Counted from the stretch's first letter, positions 35,356 through 48,675 are shown. The stretch is 64,000 bases of DNA from Verticillium longisporum (GCA_019188255.1 JAETXT010000013.1:1736001-1800000); one strand, 5' to 3'. Translations and numbers: made by a program. Notes: generated by a model not told the origin, from the letters alone.

Positions 35356-36925
35356 ACTCAGACGCAAAGCAAAGACTTGAGACTCGGATTTTCGACACAG
35401 ACTTATGGCATAGCATGACTTGGAGCGAGACGCGATACGTATATATACACATTTCAAAACTACAGATGCTGGGTGCACGCATACGGCGCAGCGCGGGAGG
35501 GGGGGAATTCGTTGCATGGGCGGCGCCATCTGGGGCGGGGGCCATTTAGAGGAGGGCACATGTTTTTTCTCCCATTGGTCACGTATCTCTTCTATGTGAT
35601 GTTGGGGCGGGTGGAGGAGTCGGCGCATCGTCTCTTTGATTTTCCTCGAATCTTGTGTGTCGGCTTTCTTATTTGCGGTCAGAGCTTGCTTGACGAGGCT
35701 CGACGACGTCGGAAACGGGGTCGACTTTGAAGAAGAAGAAGAAGAAGAAGAAGAAGAAAGCGACGGTTGGATTGTCGCTTTTGACGCCTCATGGTTATGG
35801 TTTTCCTTGGTCGGAAGGGCTCAGGGAGGTTTTCGTGCTTTTGTTACAAGAAAATTATTCACGGTGCCATTTCACGGCATGAAGAAGAAGGCGCGGATTT
35901 CCGGTTCTGTTTTTACGTGTTTGTTTGTTGCCTTGCACTTTTCGGCGCTTCACATGGCGAGGTTGTCGTTCTTGTCTGCTGCGAGACTTCAGATGCCTCC
36001 AATGCAGTGGAACGGACGGACGGACGCACGTCCAGGAATACCATCTCGGGATGTCGAGCGATCAAGCTGACGGCAAGGCAAGAGAGCGAACAGCGCACGA
36101 AGGGCTTCACGATGATGGTAGTGCGATTGTGATGGGAGTTTGGGTAAAACGGGGACACAGGACAGGGGCGTACGTTAGACAGATGGATGTAGGGTTGTTT
36201 CTGCAGGACCCTGGATTCACAGACATGGGCGGCACGCGGAGAATTGATCAACATGTCGATTCTGTTACCCCTTTTACCAATCGGATGTCCGAGCACCTGA
36301 CGTTGACGGCTTGATCGTGCCGGCAATTCCAAGAGGAAGGGTTCGAGGAGAGGAGCCAAGGTGCCGCTGTCGCTTGCTGGTGTGACTGGCGGGGAGACGG
36401 GCAGATGGCGCCATGGCAGCGGCGCTGAATTGGGTCCCCGTCAGCGTGGTGCCGACCAACCCAGTCGTCCCGGTCAATCAGTCGACCCGGGCAGCCGTCC
36501 CACTGCGACCCACAGAGGCCCACTGGGAGTATTGGTGGACGAACTACAGCCGAACCCCCAGCAACAGCAACAGCAACGTGAGCGGCCGGCCGAGGTGCTT
36601 TCAGTGTGCATCCCACTCACCTCACCTCCAGGCCAAGCATCCTGTTCCTCATTACCATCACACGCGTCCCCCACCACTCGCCTCGTCCTCTCAGTTTGAG
36701 CCCTGAGGAGAGCCCCCCTGTTGTACTGGTGCTCTCTCATTGTCGTGCCCTCCCGCCGCCCATCATCATTATGGCCCCTCATCGAGAGCCCGAGCCGAGG
36801 TACGTAGGCTGCGTGGGGAACAAGGCATCATCCTTCCAGCGAACTATGGCTCCCCCGCTTCAGTGTCTATTCAGTATCGCCGTAGCTCACGAGAAGGCTA
36901 ACTCTTTCTTGACACTCCAAGGCCC
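35356..36925. other. Intergenic region after the copper-fist gene
   Basis: About 1.6 kb without a supported gene; contains a (GAA)10 microsatellite. Open frames here show no family features. Confidence 0.5.
35729..35758. repeat. (GAA)10 microsatellite
   Basis: Ten perfect GAA units, in the 3' flank of the copper-fist gene. Confidence 0.85.
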
Positions 36926-38071
36926 ATGAACGCCGTGTTCATCGGGGCAGGAGCAGTGGGGTGCTTCTACGCCTCGCGCCTGCATCATGTGCGTGTGTCT
37001 ATATACCGGCCGGTGCCCAGCCGTGCTCTCCCCCCCTTCCCGCCCTCTGGCATCACGGTGTCTTGTATAGCTAACAAAGGGAACGCCGCGTGTGTGCAAT
37101 AGCCTCGACAAAATGTCCGCGTGTCACTCGTCGCCCGGTCCAACTACAAGGCCATTGCTGCGTCGGGCGTCAAGCTCGAGACGCACTCGTTTGGCGACTA
37201 CGTCTTCGCGCCCGAGGCGGCGTATCCTTCGGTGCCGGCAGCGGCCGAGGCCGTGGCGGACTGGGATTACATTTTCGTGACGACCAAGGCGCTGCCGGAC
37301 CGGTCGGACGACGCGGCCATGATTGCGCCGCTCGTGGGGCCGGCATCGTGCATCGTGCTGATCCAGAACGGCGTCGGCGTCGAGGCGCCGTTTCGCGCGC
37401 GGTTCCCCGACACGCCCGTCGTCAGCGGCGTCACGGTCGTCAGCGCCGAGCAGACGTCGCCGGGCGTCATCCGGCAGAACCGGTGGACGCGCATCAGCAT
37501 CGGGCCGTACGCGGACGGTCTCGGCACGGGCGACGCGCAGGTCGCGGCCCGCGGCACGGCGGCCGTCGAGGCGCTGCGGCGGTGGTGGGGGCCCGACTGG
37601 GGCGGCATCCGCGACGTCGACGTCCAGGACGAGGTCGGGCTGCAGACGGTGCGCTGGCACAAGCTCTGCATCAATGCCGCCTTTAACCCGAGCGCCGTGC
37701 TCAGCGGCGGCCGCGGCAACGCCGACATGGTGTCGGACCCAGAGCTGCGCGAGCACGCCCTCGGCGTCATGCGCGAGATTTGGGAGGCCGTGCCGCGCGT
37801 GCTCGGCCGACCCTTTCCCGCCGGCACGGCGACGCCCGAGAGCATCGTCACGAGCACGGCGAGGAACGCCGGCGCGCGCCCGAGCATGTTGCTCGACTGG
37901 GAGGCGCGACGGCCGCTGGAGCTCGAGGTCATCCTCGGCAACCCTGTGCGCATCGCGCGGGCGCGGGGCGTCGAGATGCCGCGGCTGCAGAGCCTGTACG
38001 CGCTGCTGAAGAGCGCGCAGACGATGCGTGAGCAGCAGCAGCAGCAGGCAGAGAAGCCCAGCAAGCTGTAG
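36926..38071 (+). CDS. Ketopantoate reductase family (ApbA/PanE-like) oxidoreductase
   Basis: Two exons, 36926-36988 and 37103-38071, join in frame across a 114-nt intron (GTGCGT donor, TGCAATAG acceptor) and give 343 residues. The N-terminus MNAVFIGAGAVGCFYASRL has the GxGxxG Rossmann NADP-binding loop. It is followed by the family motifs IFVTTKALPD, VLIQNGVGVEAPF and, in the C-terminal helical domain, QTVRWHKLCINAAFNPSA with the conserved catalytic lysine. The classical reaction is NADPH reduction of 2-dehydropantoate to pantoate in coenzyme A synthesis. Filamentous fungi carry several paralogues of this fold, so the substrate here is not certain. GC content is markedly high. The open frame from 37121 lacks the nucleotide-binding loop, which fixes the upstream exon. 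Cytosolic, with no targeting signal seen. Confidence 0.88.
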
Positions 38072-39048
38072 TAAGATGTTGTAGGTTCATGTTCAAGTTG
38101 TGAGGTTATTCATCGTACGAGGCGTATCTGCATAGAAGCGGAAGGGAAATGTAGGTAAAGGGGCCTACCATGGAAAGGAAATGATCTATGCTTTTATCCA
38201 TCTTAATACGGTGCACTGCAACATCGGGCATCGGAGTGGGCTCCGGACCTAATGCTCCAGGCCTCAAGGGCCCGTCGAGGTCTCGCCCATGTGGCTCCGC
38301 TCCACGCCAATGACGCCATGAATCAGGTTCTGGGTGCCAAAAGGCCAAAGCTGGCGGGCCAATCACTTCTGTATCTGCCGATCTTTTGCCATGTTGAGCG
38401 AATGGGAATTTGCAATGTGCCTCTTGAAATCACGACCCTGCCCTCCAGTCCAAACGAAAACCGAGTCCACGGCACCTAAGGGCCAAGTTCGTGGGCAGCG
38501 TGCCCTTGTACCTCTCTTTTTCTCCTGTATCGTGCTCTTCCTTGTTGTCCCAGATGCGCCAGGAGACAGCTGAAGAGAGATAGAGGAGAAGGACGCGAGC
38601 GCGGTGCGGCTGTTGCTCGTGCTAAAAGCAAGTAGGCACTCCCTACTACTGCGACTGCCACGGCCGCCGTGATCAGGGGAATGGAGGGGGATCGGTCTAG
38701 TCGCTTGCTGTTTGGTGGGGCCCGTGCTGTGTGCGCCGGACGACCACCCCGCAGTAGCGCGCCATTGGACACGGACACGGTCGACCCCATCTCGATCGGT
38801 GACCATTCCATCTGCCCAACGTACTTTCTTTCCTGAACGTAGCACCCGGTACACGGGGGGGTGGGGAGGGGAGGAAGGCACAAGGGGGAGCCAAGGGGAG
38901 GAAGGCGAGGCAGAGGAGAAGGCACAACGAACAAAGCCGCTAGGCGCAAGCAAAGGAAGCACGAGGAGCCGAGCCGAGTAGCTTGGTCATTTCAAAACGA
39001 GCATCCAGACCGTCTGTCGGGACCAGGCAGACAGACAGACAGACAGGC

Positions 39049-39088
<40 letters not shown>

Positions 39089-39866
39089 CATCGAGAAAAA
39101 CCCGTTTCGTGTCGAGAGCCGCGTTGCGTGCATCGGGCGTCTGAACGAAGGCAGCTAGGTATTCTTGTGTGTCCACCATTCACGGAAAGCCGGTGACTTC
39201 GACTCCTCAACTGCCTACCTACCTTGGCTGCTTACCTGTCTTGTCGTTCATGCTGGCTGGCTGTCGCCCACCTCACATCAACCAACCCGGCCGACCCTTG
39301 ACGTCGTCTATCAGCATTTGGCTGTGCAGCATGCAGAAAACCTCTTCGACCGGCCGTTTCGTTGACCTCTGATCCCGATCTGACTTCGGACTTCCCATCG
39401 ACCCTTCTACGCTCCCCTTGGTGAGTACCTCAGACAGCACACCAACCATCACAACGTCGCACATTTGCACCTCGATCGCCACATTGACGTGGATTTTTTT
39501 GATTTTTTTTTCAAAACTCTTCCGCGAACACTTCTGCGGGTTTCCCTCTTCCCCTATTTCAATTGGACGACGACAACGGCCGATACAAACACAACCTCTT
39601 CTGCTGCCTGGCGAGCCAACAACTGCCCCTTCAACACCCCTTGATCGTCGCCGCCTGCGGCTCTGGCCCCCCACCGCCTGCCACTCGCGCCTCGCCATTC
39701 GCCACCCGCCCTTTTTCGCCTCACGGTTCCTCGCGCTGGGGACCGACCCCGCGCGCTCCTTGCACGCGCGCCTGTGTAGCCATCAGGGACTTCGCATGGG
39801 CCCAGGGGCCAGTGCTGCCCACGTCTCGAGGAGAGGCTCAAGGTCCAGCCACAGCAGACAGCAAGC
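38072..39866. other. Intergenic region and leader before phytochrome
   Basis: About 1.8 kb with no supported gene; contains the tetranucleotide repeat at 39028-39088 and then a CT-rich leader. Confidence 0.5.
39028..39088. repeat. (CAGA)n tetranucleotide microsatellite
   Basis: About fifteen CAGA units in 61 bases, with one interruption (G for A at 39047). About 780 bases upstream of the phytochrome ATG. Confidence 0.9.
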
Positions 39867-42800
39867 ATGAATGACCAGGCCTCGCCCTCCGAGGCCGACG
39901 AGTCGCCCTTGTCCGGAGGCGCCATGGACGGTAGCTCGCAATCCACCCTTCAGCCCGTCGAGTCTCCCGTCCCCCTCATACCTCCGCCAGCGTCCAAAGC
40001 CACACAAGACGCGGGGCACGACCCCGTGCCTCAGCAGACGCCAAGCGCCCGTTCCTCATGGAGCGCCAGCTCAGGTCGTCAACCGGGTCACAGCCCCGAC
40101 CTGTCCGACAGGGTGTTCCCTATCCGATCCGTCGTCAGCGTCAACCCCGCCGGTCGAACATCTGGCGAGCACGGCTACTTCCCACGCATGCCCGACCATG
40201 GCCAGTACACCGCATCTCGACCCGACGCCCCGCGCCCGCGCCGCTCCGACTCGGTGTCCCAGCCTGCCGCCTCCGCCGTCACGTCCCCCACCGGCGACCG
40301 CCAGACCACACGAAACCGTCGCAAGCATACTTCCTCCGGCCCCATCTCGAGCATACAGGCCGACGCCGCCCGCCACGCCAACTCGACGCCCTTGCCCATC
40401 TTTGAAAGCGATGCTTGCGGCTCCGAGGGGGGCCACTCCTCCCGTCTGGACAGGTCGAACACCAGCCAGCCATCGCACGCACAGCCGGCTTCGACGCCTG
40501 CCGACTCGGTGCCTGACAGCCACGGGCTCATCTTGCCGAGGTTCCGCCACGTCACGACGGACGACGGCCACGCCGTCATTACGGGGCGCGACGCCGTCTT
40601 GCAGCACTGCGAGGACGAGCCCATACATACCCCCGGCGCCGTGCAGGGCTTCGGCCTGCTGCTGGCCCTTCGCGAAGACCAGGAGGGGGCTTTTCGGTTC
40701 GCTACACCAGCGAAAACTCAGAGCGCATCATTGGCTACTCGCCGAAGCAGCTCTTCAACCTGGCCAATTTTCTCGACATTTTGAGCGAGGAGCAACAAGA
40801 CAACCTCCTCGATCACATCGACTTTATTCGGGATGAAGATGCCGATCCTGCCACCAACGGGCCCGAGGTGTTCAGCTTGACGGTCCGCTCGTCGAAACGA
40901 AAGAGCAGCAAGCTGTGGTGCGCCATTCACATCAATCCAGCTCATCCCGACCTCATCATTTGCGAGTTTGAGCTCGACGACGATCACCTGTACCCTCTAC
41001 GCCCGGCAGACGAGGTCGTTCCCGACGCGCCTGAAGACACCCTCCGATCCGACCCCACCATGGAGGAGCTTTCCAGCAGCACCGAAATACTCAGCAAACC
41101 GCTGAGGGTCCTGAGAACGGCGAGGAGGCAGAGGGGCGAGGCCGGCGCCATGCAAGTATTCGACATCATGTCTCAGGTGCAGGAACAGCTTGCGGCGGCG
41201 CCCTCGCTGGACTCTTTCCTCAAAGTCCTTGTTGGCATCGTCAAGGAGCTGACGGGCTTTCATCGCGTCATGATCTACCAGTTTGACTCTTCCTTCAACG
41301 GCAAGGTCGTCACCGAGCTCGTCGATACCAGCCACACGCGCGATCTTTACAGAGGCCTGCACTTCCCGGCCTCCGACATCCCGCGGCAAGCTCGTGACCT
41401 GTATAAGCTCAACAAGGTCCGACTTCTCTACGACCGAGACGTCGAGACGGCAAGGCTCGTGTGCAAGGCGCAAGAGGATCTCGACGTTCCCCTCGACATG
41501 AGCCACGCCTATCTGCGCGCCATGTCACCCATTCACCTCAAGTACCTAAAGAACATGGCCGTCCGCTCCTCCATGTCCATTTCTATCAACGCATTCAACG
41601 AACTCTGGGGCCTCATCGCCTGTCACAGCTACGGTGCCAAGGGCATGAGGGTCACGTTACCCAACCGAAAAATGTGCCGACACGTTGGCGACACGGCTTC
41701 GCGCAACATTGAACGCCTGTCGTACGCCTCGAGACTGCAGGCCCGCAAACTCATTCACACGGCCCCATCTGAAAAGAGCCCTTCGGGCTACATTGTCGCG
41801 TCCTCGGATGATCTGCTGAAGCTGTTTGATGCCGACTTTGGCATGCTTTCTATCCACGGTGAGACGAAGATTCTCGGACCCGTCGAAGAGTCGTCGGAGC
41901 CGCTTGCCATGCTGGAATATCTGCGCATGCGCCACATGTCGTCCGTCGTGACCACGCAGGACATTCGCGAGGACTTTCCTGATCTGCATTACAAACCCGG
42001 CTTTGTCACGATCGCCGGCCTGCTCTACGTGCCGCTGAGCGTCGGAGGCACCGACTTTATCGTCTTCTTCCGAAGGGGCCAAGTCAAAGAGGTCAAGTGG
42101 GCCGGAAACCCCTATGAGAAGATCCTCCGCGAAGGTACGGAGGCGTACCTGGAACCCAGGAAAAGCTTCAAGACGTGGCACGAGACGGTGGTCGGCAAGT
42201 GCAGAGACTGGACTGAAGAGCAGGTGGAAACCGCCGCCGTGCTGTGCCTCGTCTACGGCAAGTTCATCGAGGTTTGGAGACAGAAGGAGGCAGCGCTGCA
42301 GAGCAGCAAGCTGACAAAACTACTCTTGGCCAACTCGGCGCATGAAGTCCGCACGCCGCTCAACGCAATCATCAACTACCTCGAGATCGCCTTGGAGGGC
42401 TCCCTGGACCAAGAGACGCGCGACAATCTGGCCAAGTCCCACTCGGCCTCAAAGTCACTCATCTACGTCATTAATGACTTGCTCGACCTCACCAAGACGG
42501 AAGAGGGGCAGGACCTGGTCAAAGACGAGATTTTCGCCCTCTCCAGCTGCATCCACGAAGCGACCGACCCCTTCAAAAACGAGGCCAAGCGCAAGGCTAT
42601 CGAGTATGAAATCATTGAGCATCCTGGATTGCCATCCTTTGTGTATGGTGACAGTCGCAGGGTGAGACAGGCCATCTCCAACGTGGCAGCCAATGCCGTT
42701 CAGCACACCGATTCAGGAAGTGTCAAGGTGGAGTTATACGTGGCCGAGGTTCAAGAGCAACGAGTCCTGATTGAGGTTCTGATCCGGGACACGGGAAGGG

Positions 42801-44418
42801 GCATGAGCCCGAAGCAGCTCGATGCGCTTTTCCGCGACCTGGAGCAGGTCAATCCGGACAGCAGCAGGCAGTTGACTGCCGACGACGACTCCTCTTCGTC
42901 AGACAAGCGGACGTTAGGGCTGGGGCTCGCCTTGGTCGCTCGAATCATACGCAACATGAACGGCCAACTGCGGCTCAAGTCGGAGGAGGGCAAGGGGTCA
43001 ACCTTTGTCGTACAGTTGCCGTTTGACATACCAGACGAGTCACCTTCGCTTTCCGTCGGATCTGGCCAGCAAAGCAATCCGGTGCCCGATGCGACTTCTG
43101 CATCGGCCACGAAGCAACCCCAACGGCCCAGCGCAGGTGAGATTGTCCTGGTTGACGGAGGGACAGCCTCGCACGCTGCCAAGTCCCCTGGCGAGACAAC
43201 CGGCCACATTATAGAGACGGGCAGCCTCAGGAGCCAGATCAGTAGCCATTTCAGCGGAGGAGGCAGCAAAGGCAGCCGCACGAGTGTTCACAGCGCCCTC
43301 AGTGATGCGGAAAGACTCATCGACGCAATCCAGACCCCGCTGGGCATTGGCGAGCATGTCACGGGGTCTCCGTCGCGGAACCGAGCCGTCAAGGGACGTC
43401 GAGACGACTCCGGCGTTATGGGGACAGACGCCGCATCGACAGCGCGATCCGTGAGCCCTGCGACCACACGGCACAGCGACCCAAGGTCGCCAGGGGCAAT
43501 CGTTCTGCCCAGCCAGCCAACGACCGGCTTCGTCTCCGTGAGAGACACCAAGACGCCGATCCGACCGGTCAAAGTACCCGATGAGTACTTTGACCAGCCT
43601 AAAGAGGCCCCTTCGTCATCTCGGGTGCTCTACGAAATTCCCGAGCCCGCGAAGCAGCAGCAGCCGCAGCCAGCACCCTCCGAGACCGACACAACGACGA
43701 GCTCGTTTCCCAACCTGGACGGCACAAAGCTGCAGGTCTTGATCGCAGAAGATGATCCCATCAATCTAAGGATATTGAGGAAACGACTTGAGAAGGCTGG
43801 CCACGAGGTGCACCACGCAGTCAATGGAGAGGAATGCGCCTTGTCTTTTCGCGAAAAGTCTGAGACCTTTGACGTGGTGCTCATGGATATGCAGGTCCGT
43901 AACCCTCCACCTGGCATGATCCAGATCCATTTCACCAGCTGTTGCTAACAATGTACCGGTAGATGCCTATTGTCGATGGTCTGGCAAGTACCAAGATGAT
44001 ACGATCTTTTGAGCAATCGCACGAGAATTGTCGTCACTCAGCCCTGGCTGCTCACAATGGCAGGGTTCCCGTCTTTGCTGTATCTGCTTCCTTGATCGAA
44101 CGCGAGAAGAGCACGTATGCAGATGCTGGATTCGACGGCTGGATTCTCAAACCAGTCGACTTTAAGCGACTTCACACGCTGCTTCTCGGCATCGTCGACG
44201 ACAATGTGCGTACGTCTTGCCTTTACCAGGAGGGAGAATGGGAGCGTGGCGGCTGGTTCCACAGTCGGAGCTGTAAAACGCGTGAGCCGGCACCGGATCA
44301 TGCCGGGGGGGTGTGGCTCGAGACACCTAAAACCGAGGCGGTTGGGAGTCAGGATGAAGGGTTGCCGGCACCGGAAGAGGCAGTCAGTGCGAGCGGTCCC
44401 GAGACCACCGAGTCCTAA
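39867..44418 (+). CDS. fphA: Fungal phytochrome, hybrid histidine kinase, frame broken once
   Basis: A red/far-red photoreceptor with the order PAS-GAF-PHY-HisKA-HATPase-REC. The bilin-attachment cysteine of bacteriophytochrome/fungal type is Cys248 in QHCEDEPIHTPGAVQGFG. The GAF domain has FPASDIPRQARDLYKLNK and LRAMSPIHLKYLKNMAVRSS, both diagnostic for phytochromes. The kinase has NSAHEVRTPLNAIINYLE (His near residue 826), an N-box NVAANAVQHTDSG, DTGRGMSP and LGLGLALVARII. The receiver domain has IAEDDPINLRILRKRL and the phospho-Asp in VVLMDMQ (GAT 43886-43888). A 68-nt intron (43895-43962, GCTAAC branch) interrupts the receiver exactly after MDMQ, and exon 2 resumes MPIVDG. The long N-terminus (~240 residues) is Ser/Pro-rich. 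At the G5 run 40685-40689 one G is missing: G6 reads EGGFSVRYTSENSERIIGYS, continuing the PAS domain. Repaired length 1494 residues. The fungal family signals to stress MAP kinase and development; that role is inferred. Confidence 0.95.
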
Positions 44419-45175
44419 CCTTGACCCAAACGAAACGAAGGGCTTCTGCTCTTGAACAAGATGTCGTCACTACCAAAAGGGTATCGCGACAGATATCGCG
44501 GGAATGCTTGCTTCTACGGAGACGCTGTGCTGGCTGGGGATTAGCTCTTCTTACCAAGTCGTGCTGTAACGACGCCACCGTCGTGGCTTGAGCCAGGTCC
44601 GACCCACGCAGCAGATGGCAATTCTGGCTAGCTTTGGCAGAGTACGGTTGGGGTCTTCAATGGATGGCGTCCAATAGGTTGCTTTGTTTGACATGCCCAA
44701 GGGCGTTTGGAACGAAAGGAGTTTTTGGTGCCCACTGTGGCATAAGCAGAGCAACGCATCGATATGGAGCAAAGGCGGCCGAATAGGAAGACGGTCGGGT
44801 GTCTGGTCGCTTTTGATGTAGCCATATGAGCTCCTTTGGACTGGTAGGGCATTATCCATATACGTTTTAACCGATAACCAACGACAACACACACAATATC
44901 ACTTGAAATCATGGCCGTGCTGCTAAGATTGTTTGTCTCATTCCTCTGTTTTACATCTTGTGGTTATGAGACGCGTCACGTATTCGTCAATGTCCCTGCG
45001 TACTCGTCTCGGAATAGCAGTCGCCTTGCTTCTCTTAAAAGGCTGAAAGTAAGATTATACGCATACAAGAACACGAATACGACCATAGCCTTGTGAGCAT
45101 TGCCTCCATAGGGGGAAGCATCGTGGGGGGTTGGAAGGATGAGAAACAAAAGACGCCTGATCGTCTCGGACCTCG
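44419..45175. other. Intergenic region between two convergent genes
   Basis: About 760 bases between the 3' ends of phytochrome (plus) and the Sas3-like gene (minus). No gene seen; both terminators should lie here. Confidence 0.5.
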
Positions 45176-48100
45176 CTACTCGTCTCCAACAGCCGGGATA
45201 TCACTCGCAATGTTGGTATAAGCAATGTCCCCACCAGGTGCCGCCGCCCCGGACACTCTGGCGTCACCATGCAACGCCACCAGATCCTCAAACTGGACCC
45301 GGGCAGCTTCCCCGCCGGCCGCCTCGTACGCAGCCGCGCCGGTTCCCTTCTTCTTGGCGCTCTCGGCGAGGAGTCTCTGGCGCTCCTGCACCCATGCCGG
45401 CGGCAGGCCTGGGCCGCTGTCGGCGTTGCCATAGTCGCTCTTCTTCGTGCCCTTGGGCCAACGGCCTGGGCCGCGGCCAGTGCCACCGCTCTTGCGGCGC
45501 GAGGTCCCGCTCGTCTTGGGCTTGCTCGCAGATGGACGCTTGACGCTGCCGCCACCCGCCGACCGTCTGGGTTTGGCGCTGCTGCTGCTGCTGAGTGGAG
45601 CCGTGCGGACGATTGCAGGGCGCGGAATCGAGGCCCGTGGGCGGTCCTGGCGCCGCCCACCGGCTGGCGGGTAGACCTCGAAACGGGACGCGAGAATACC
45701 CTCGTACTGCTCGAACCAGGCTGTCGAAGACGCATGCCCTGCCGCTGCCTGTGACTGTGTTGGTGTGGAGGAAGCCGCCGGAACAGGGTCGTCGTGAGGC
45801 TCTGTCGATTCACGGACCTGGTCCGCTAAGGCGCTCTGTTCATCTGCTACACCATCTACTGGAGTGAGCTTCTCGGGCGCTGGACCGATCTCCGCAGGCA
45901 CGACAACCGAGTGCTGACTCTCCAAAGCCACGCCCGTTGAAACGCCATTGACAAGGGGCGGTGCGACTATCTTGCGGTCTTCCTCCTCTTCCCGGGGAGC
46001 CATGGCAGTAATGGCAGGGCCCAGCTCAAAGTTTGTCGTGTTTCCCCTCCCCATCACGTAAGGCGTCCAGACCAGAGCTTCTTCGTGGAGTTTGACGTAC
46101 TGCTTAGCATCCCACTTCGACACGTACTCTCTGCAGTACGCAAGGTCTAGCCGAAAGGCATATAGGCCAGTCTTGGCGTCCCGAATTAAGCACCTCAGTC
46201 CCTCAAGTGCTGAGATAACGTCATCGGGGGTGAGTCCTGTGTCGTCTGAGATCTGACGGAAACTCAGTCCAACCGGGCTCCCTTCGTCTTCACCACCACC
46301 ATCCCATCTTTTCAGGAGATATTGGCACATGACGAGCCGCCAGTAATTTCTGTACGAGACAAGGCCCATGTCAGACAATGGCTTTTCCGGAGAGCCCGTC
46401 TTCTTCTCTACGCGCGTCAATAGGTAGGAGAAGTCAATCAGAAGGTTGCCGTAGCCCTTGCGCTGGTGGATCGGCAGTGTCAAGATGCAAGACACATTGT
46501 TTTGGCTGCTGGCTCGCTTTTCTTTCGAAAAATATCCGACAAAGTGGTAGCCGAGATCATCGTACTCGCAAAGTACGTAGAACAGAAAGGGCTCAACGTC
46601 GTAGTAGAGGGTCTTCGAGCCGAGGAACAGTTTTGCGAGGAGACAGAGGTTCTGACAATAGACCGGGTTCTTGCGCCCATCCACCTCAAACACAGAAACG
46701 GACCCGTGCCGGTAAATCTCGTCTCCGGGAGGGTGCTTGGCTGGGCACTTGAGCTTATGGCGCCATGCCACGTAGTCAGAGTTCATGTACTTAAGCCAGA
46801 ATTCGCAGATGTCCAGACTCCGATTACTGCTGTACCCCTCGGCGTAGGGTGCTGCATTCCACGTGTCGATTTCCCAACCGCCAAACTCGATGCACTCGAT
46901 TTGGCTAGCCGGGCCAGCCGCTTTTTGCCCTTCTTGGCCTTTTCAGAGCCCTCGCGGCTGATCTGGAAAAGGTGCATAGGCCTCCATTCTTCCTCACCCT
47001 TCTGCCTGGCTTCGACAAAGCGGCGGCGGCCATCGTTTGTAGGCCACGCGCGAGACGTGTCGGCCTCCACGGCAGTAAGAATGCCGCCATAGGGCTTTGT
47101 TCTTATATCGTCCGTCTCTCGATCAAGGAAGGAATAGAATGGCTGAGAGCTACTTGATGACATGAATGGCGTCGGCAGCGCTGTGAGGCTCGGTCGAACT
47201 GATCGCGCCGGCTCGTTCCTTGCCGTCCGTTTACGATTCGAAGATGCTTTCGACACCATGACATGCCGTAAGCCAGCAGGGTTTACACGGATGCTAATTA
47301 GCATGCTATTCGACCGCCTGGTGACAGTGACGGCGGCATGATTCCGAGACACCTTGAGGCGCAACTTTCGAGGTTTGTCTGCCTCACCAGCCTCGCTTTG
47401 AGCGTTGTGAGACGTGGTTTCACGCGACGAATGTTGTTCTTCAGGCGTGCGCCGCCGACGCTTACGAAGCAACATTGCACTGTCGTCGGGTTCAGATGGA
47501 GAAGTTCGGCGTTTTCGAAGAAGTCGTGTATGTTCATCTTCATCGCCATCCACATCGGGATACTTTTGCTTGTCAAAGACCTCTTGACCATCGTGTCTTT
47601 GCGGATCAGATGTCTCCAGACTGGGTTGAGATTGGTCGGGATCTGCGCCAGTTGTAGGCACCAAAGGTTGGTTCGTTCCATTAGCTGGGTGAGTAACAGC
47701 AGGTTCGGCGATCAGCTTTGTAGACGAGACGCAGCTCGGGCAGCTCCAAAGGCTTGCATCTACGCTCAAACATCAGTACTGGCACCTTGAAGCTGTCAAA
47801 TTGGTTGATGCTCAAAGAAAACAGGCGCATACCATTGTGCGATCGCAAAGCGCCGGTTTCTCGCGCGCAATATTGATGTGCTGGAAAATGTCAGTATGCA
47901 GAGTCTCGTCTTTGGTGTCAAACGCACAATTCTCGCCACAATGAGAACACATTAGGTAGTCCTCAAAGTCTTCGCCCGGGTCATGTTCTTCATCCTGTTT
48001 GCAGAACAAGCACAAAGTCCGACCTGCAGCATCTGACTCTTCATCCTCATCTTCGTGGCTTTCTGGGGCATCCTCCCAGGCAGCTGCGCCGTCTGAGTCT

Positions 48101-48675
48101 TCCGAGCCACCGGTAGATGAATGTGATTGTTCGCTATCGACATCATCTTCGTCGTCGGTGTCGCCAGGCCGGATTTTGACAGCGCCAACGCCTTCGTCAT
48201 CGTTGTCGTCCTCGTCGTCACCAGATTGCACACTCCCTGTGGACTGTTCGGCTGCTTCGCCGACGCCTTCATCTTGATCCATGTTGAGCTGCACAACATG
48301 CTCGACATCTTCCTCCCCTTCAGCATCGTTCTCATCGTAGGCATCCACAATTTCTTCGGCATCTGCAGCGCCGTCATCTTCGCCTGGGGCATCCTCCTCT
48401 CCTTCAGCATCATCTTCGATAGACTCAGCATTCTTGGAGACCAAGGTCGCTGTAGGACCGCCGTGTCTTTCGATTATCAAGTCTTCCAAGCCATTGACGT
48501 GCAGGGATGACTGGTTGCCAACTCCAGTCCTCGAGGGCTCCGATGTGTCGTCCTGATTTTGATAAGGTAACATGGCCGCATTCGAGGAGTCCGAGTCATC
48601 GCGTTCCAAGTCCTCCTCAGAAACGACAACACTTTGTTGCAGCTCCTCCTCAGCTGCTAGCTGAGCACTCGCCAT
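45176..48675 (-). CDS. sas3: MYST-family histone acetyltransferase, Sas3/MOZ-like (NuA3), frame broken once
   Basis: Three exons on the minus strand: 48675-47928, 47880-47833 and 47759-45176. The acidic N-terminus leads to a PHD-like Cys/His cluster (LCLFCKQDEEHDPGEDFEDY, CSHCGEN, then SHQYCARE after the first intron and SLWSCPSCVSS after the second). The MYST domain begins near residue 554 (FGGWEIDTWNAAPYAEGY) and includes HPPGDEIYRHGSVSVFEVDG, the active-site cysteine in NNVSCILTLP, the acetyl-CoA loop HQRKGYGNLL, and the general-base glutamate in GSPEKPLSDMGL. In the MYST zinc finger the second cysteine is Trp (ICEFWLKYM, codon at 46798-46796). The C-terminal half is Ser/Ala/Lys-rich. One A is missing at 46900-46902 (plus-strand TTT): AAAA reads AKIECIEFGGW, whereas AAA diverts the frame to a stop at 46783. 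Repaired length 1126 residues. Expected substrate is histone H3 within NuA3, by family. Confidence 0.93.

Noticed and set aside
45055..45813. 252-codon minus-strand open frame overlapping the Sas3 C-terminus
   Set aside because: Arg/Ala-rich alternate frame of the real gene.
47760..47832. Suspected missing base at the second intron of the Sas3-like gene
   Set aside because: On recounting, exon 2 ends AAT-G and joins AT-GCA in phase; no repair needed.
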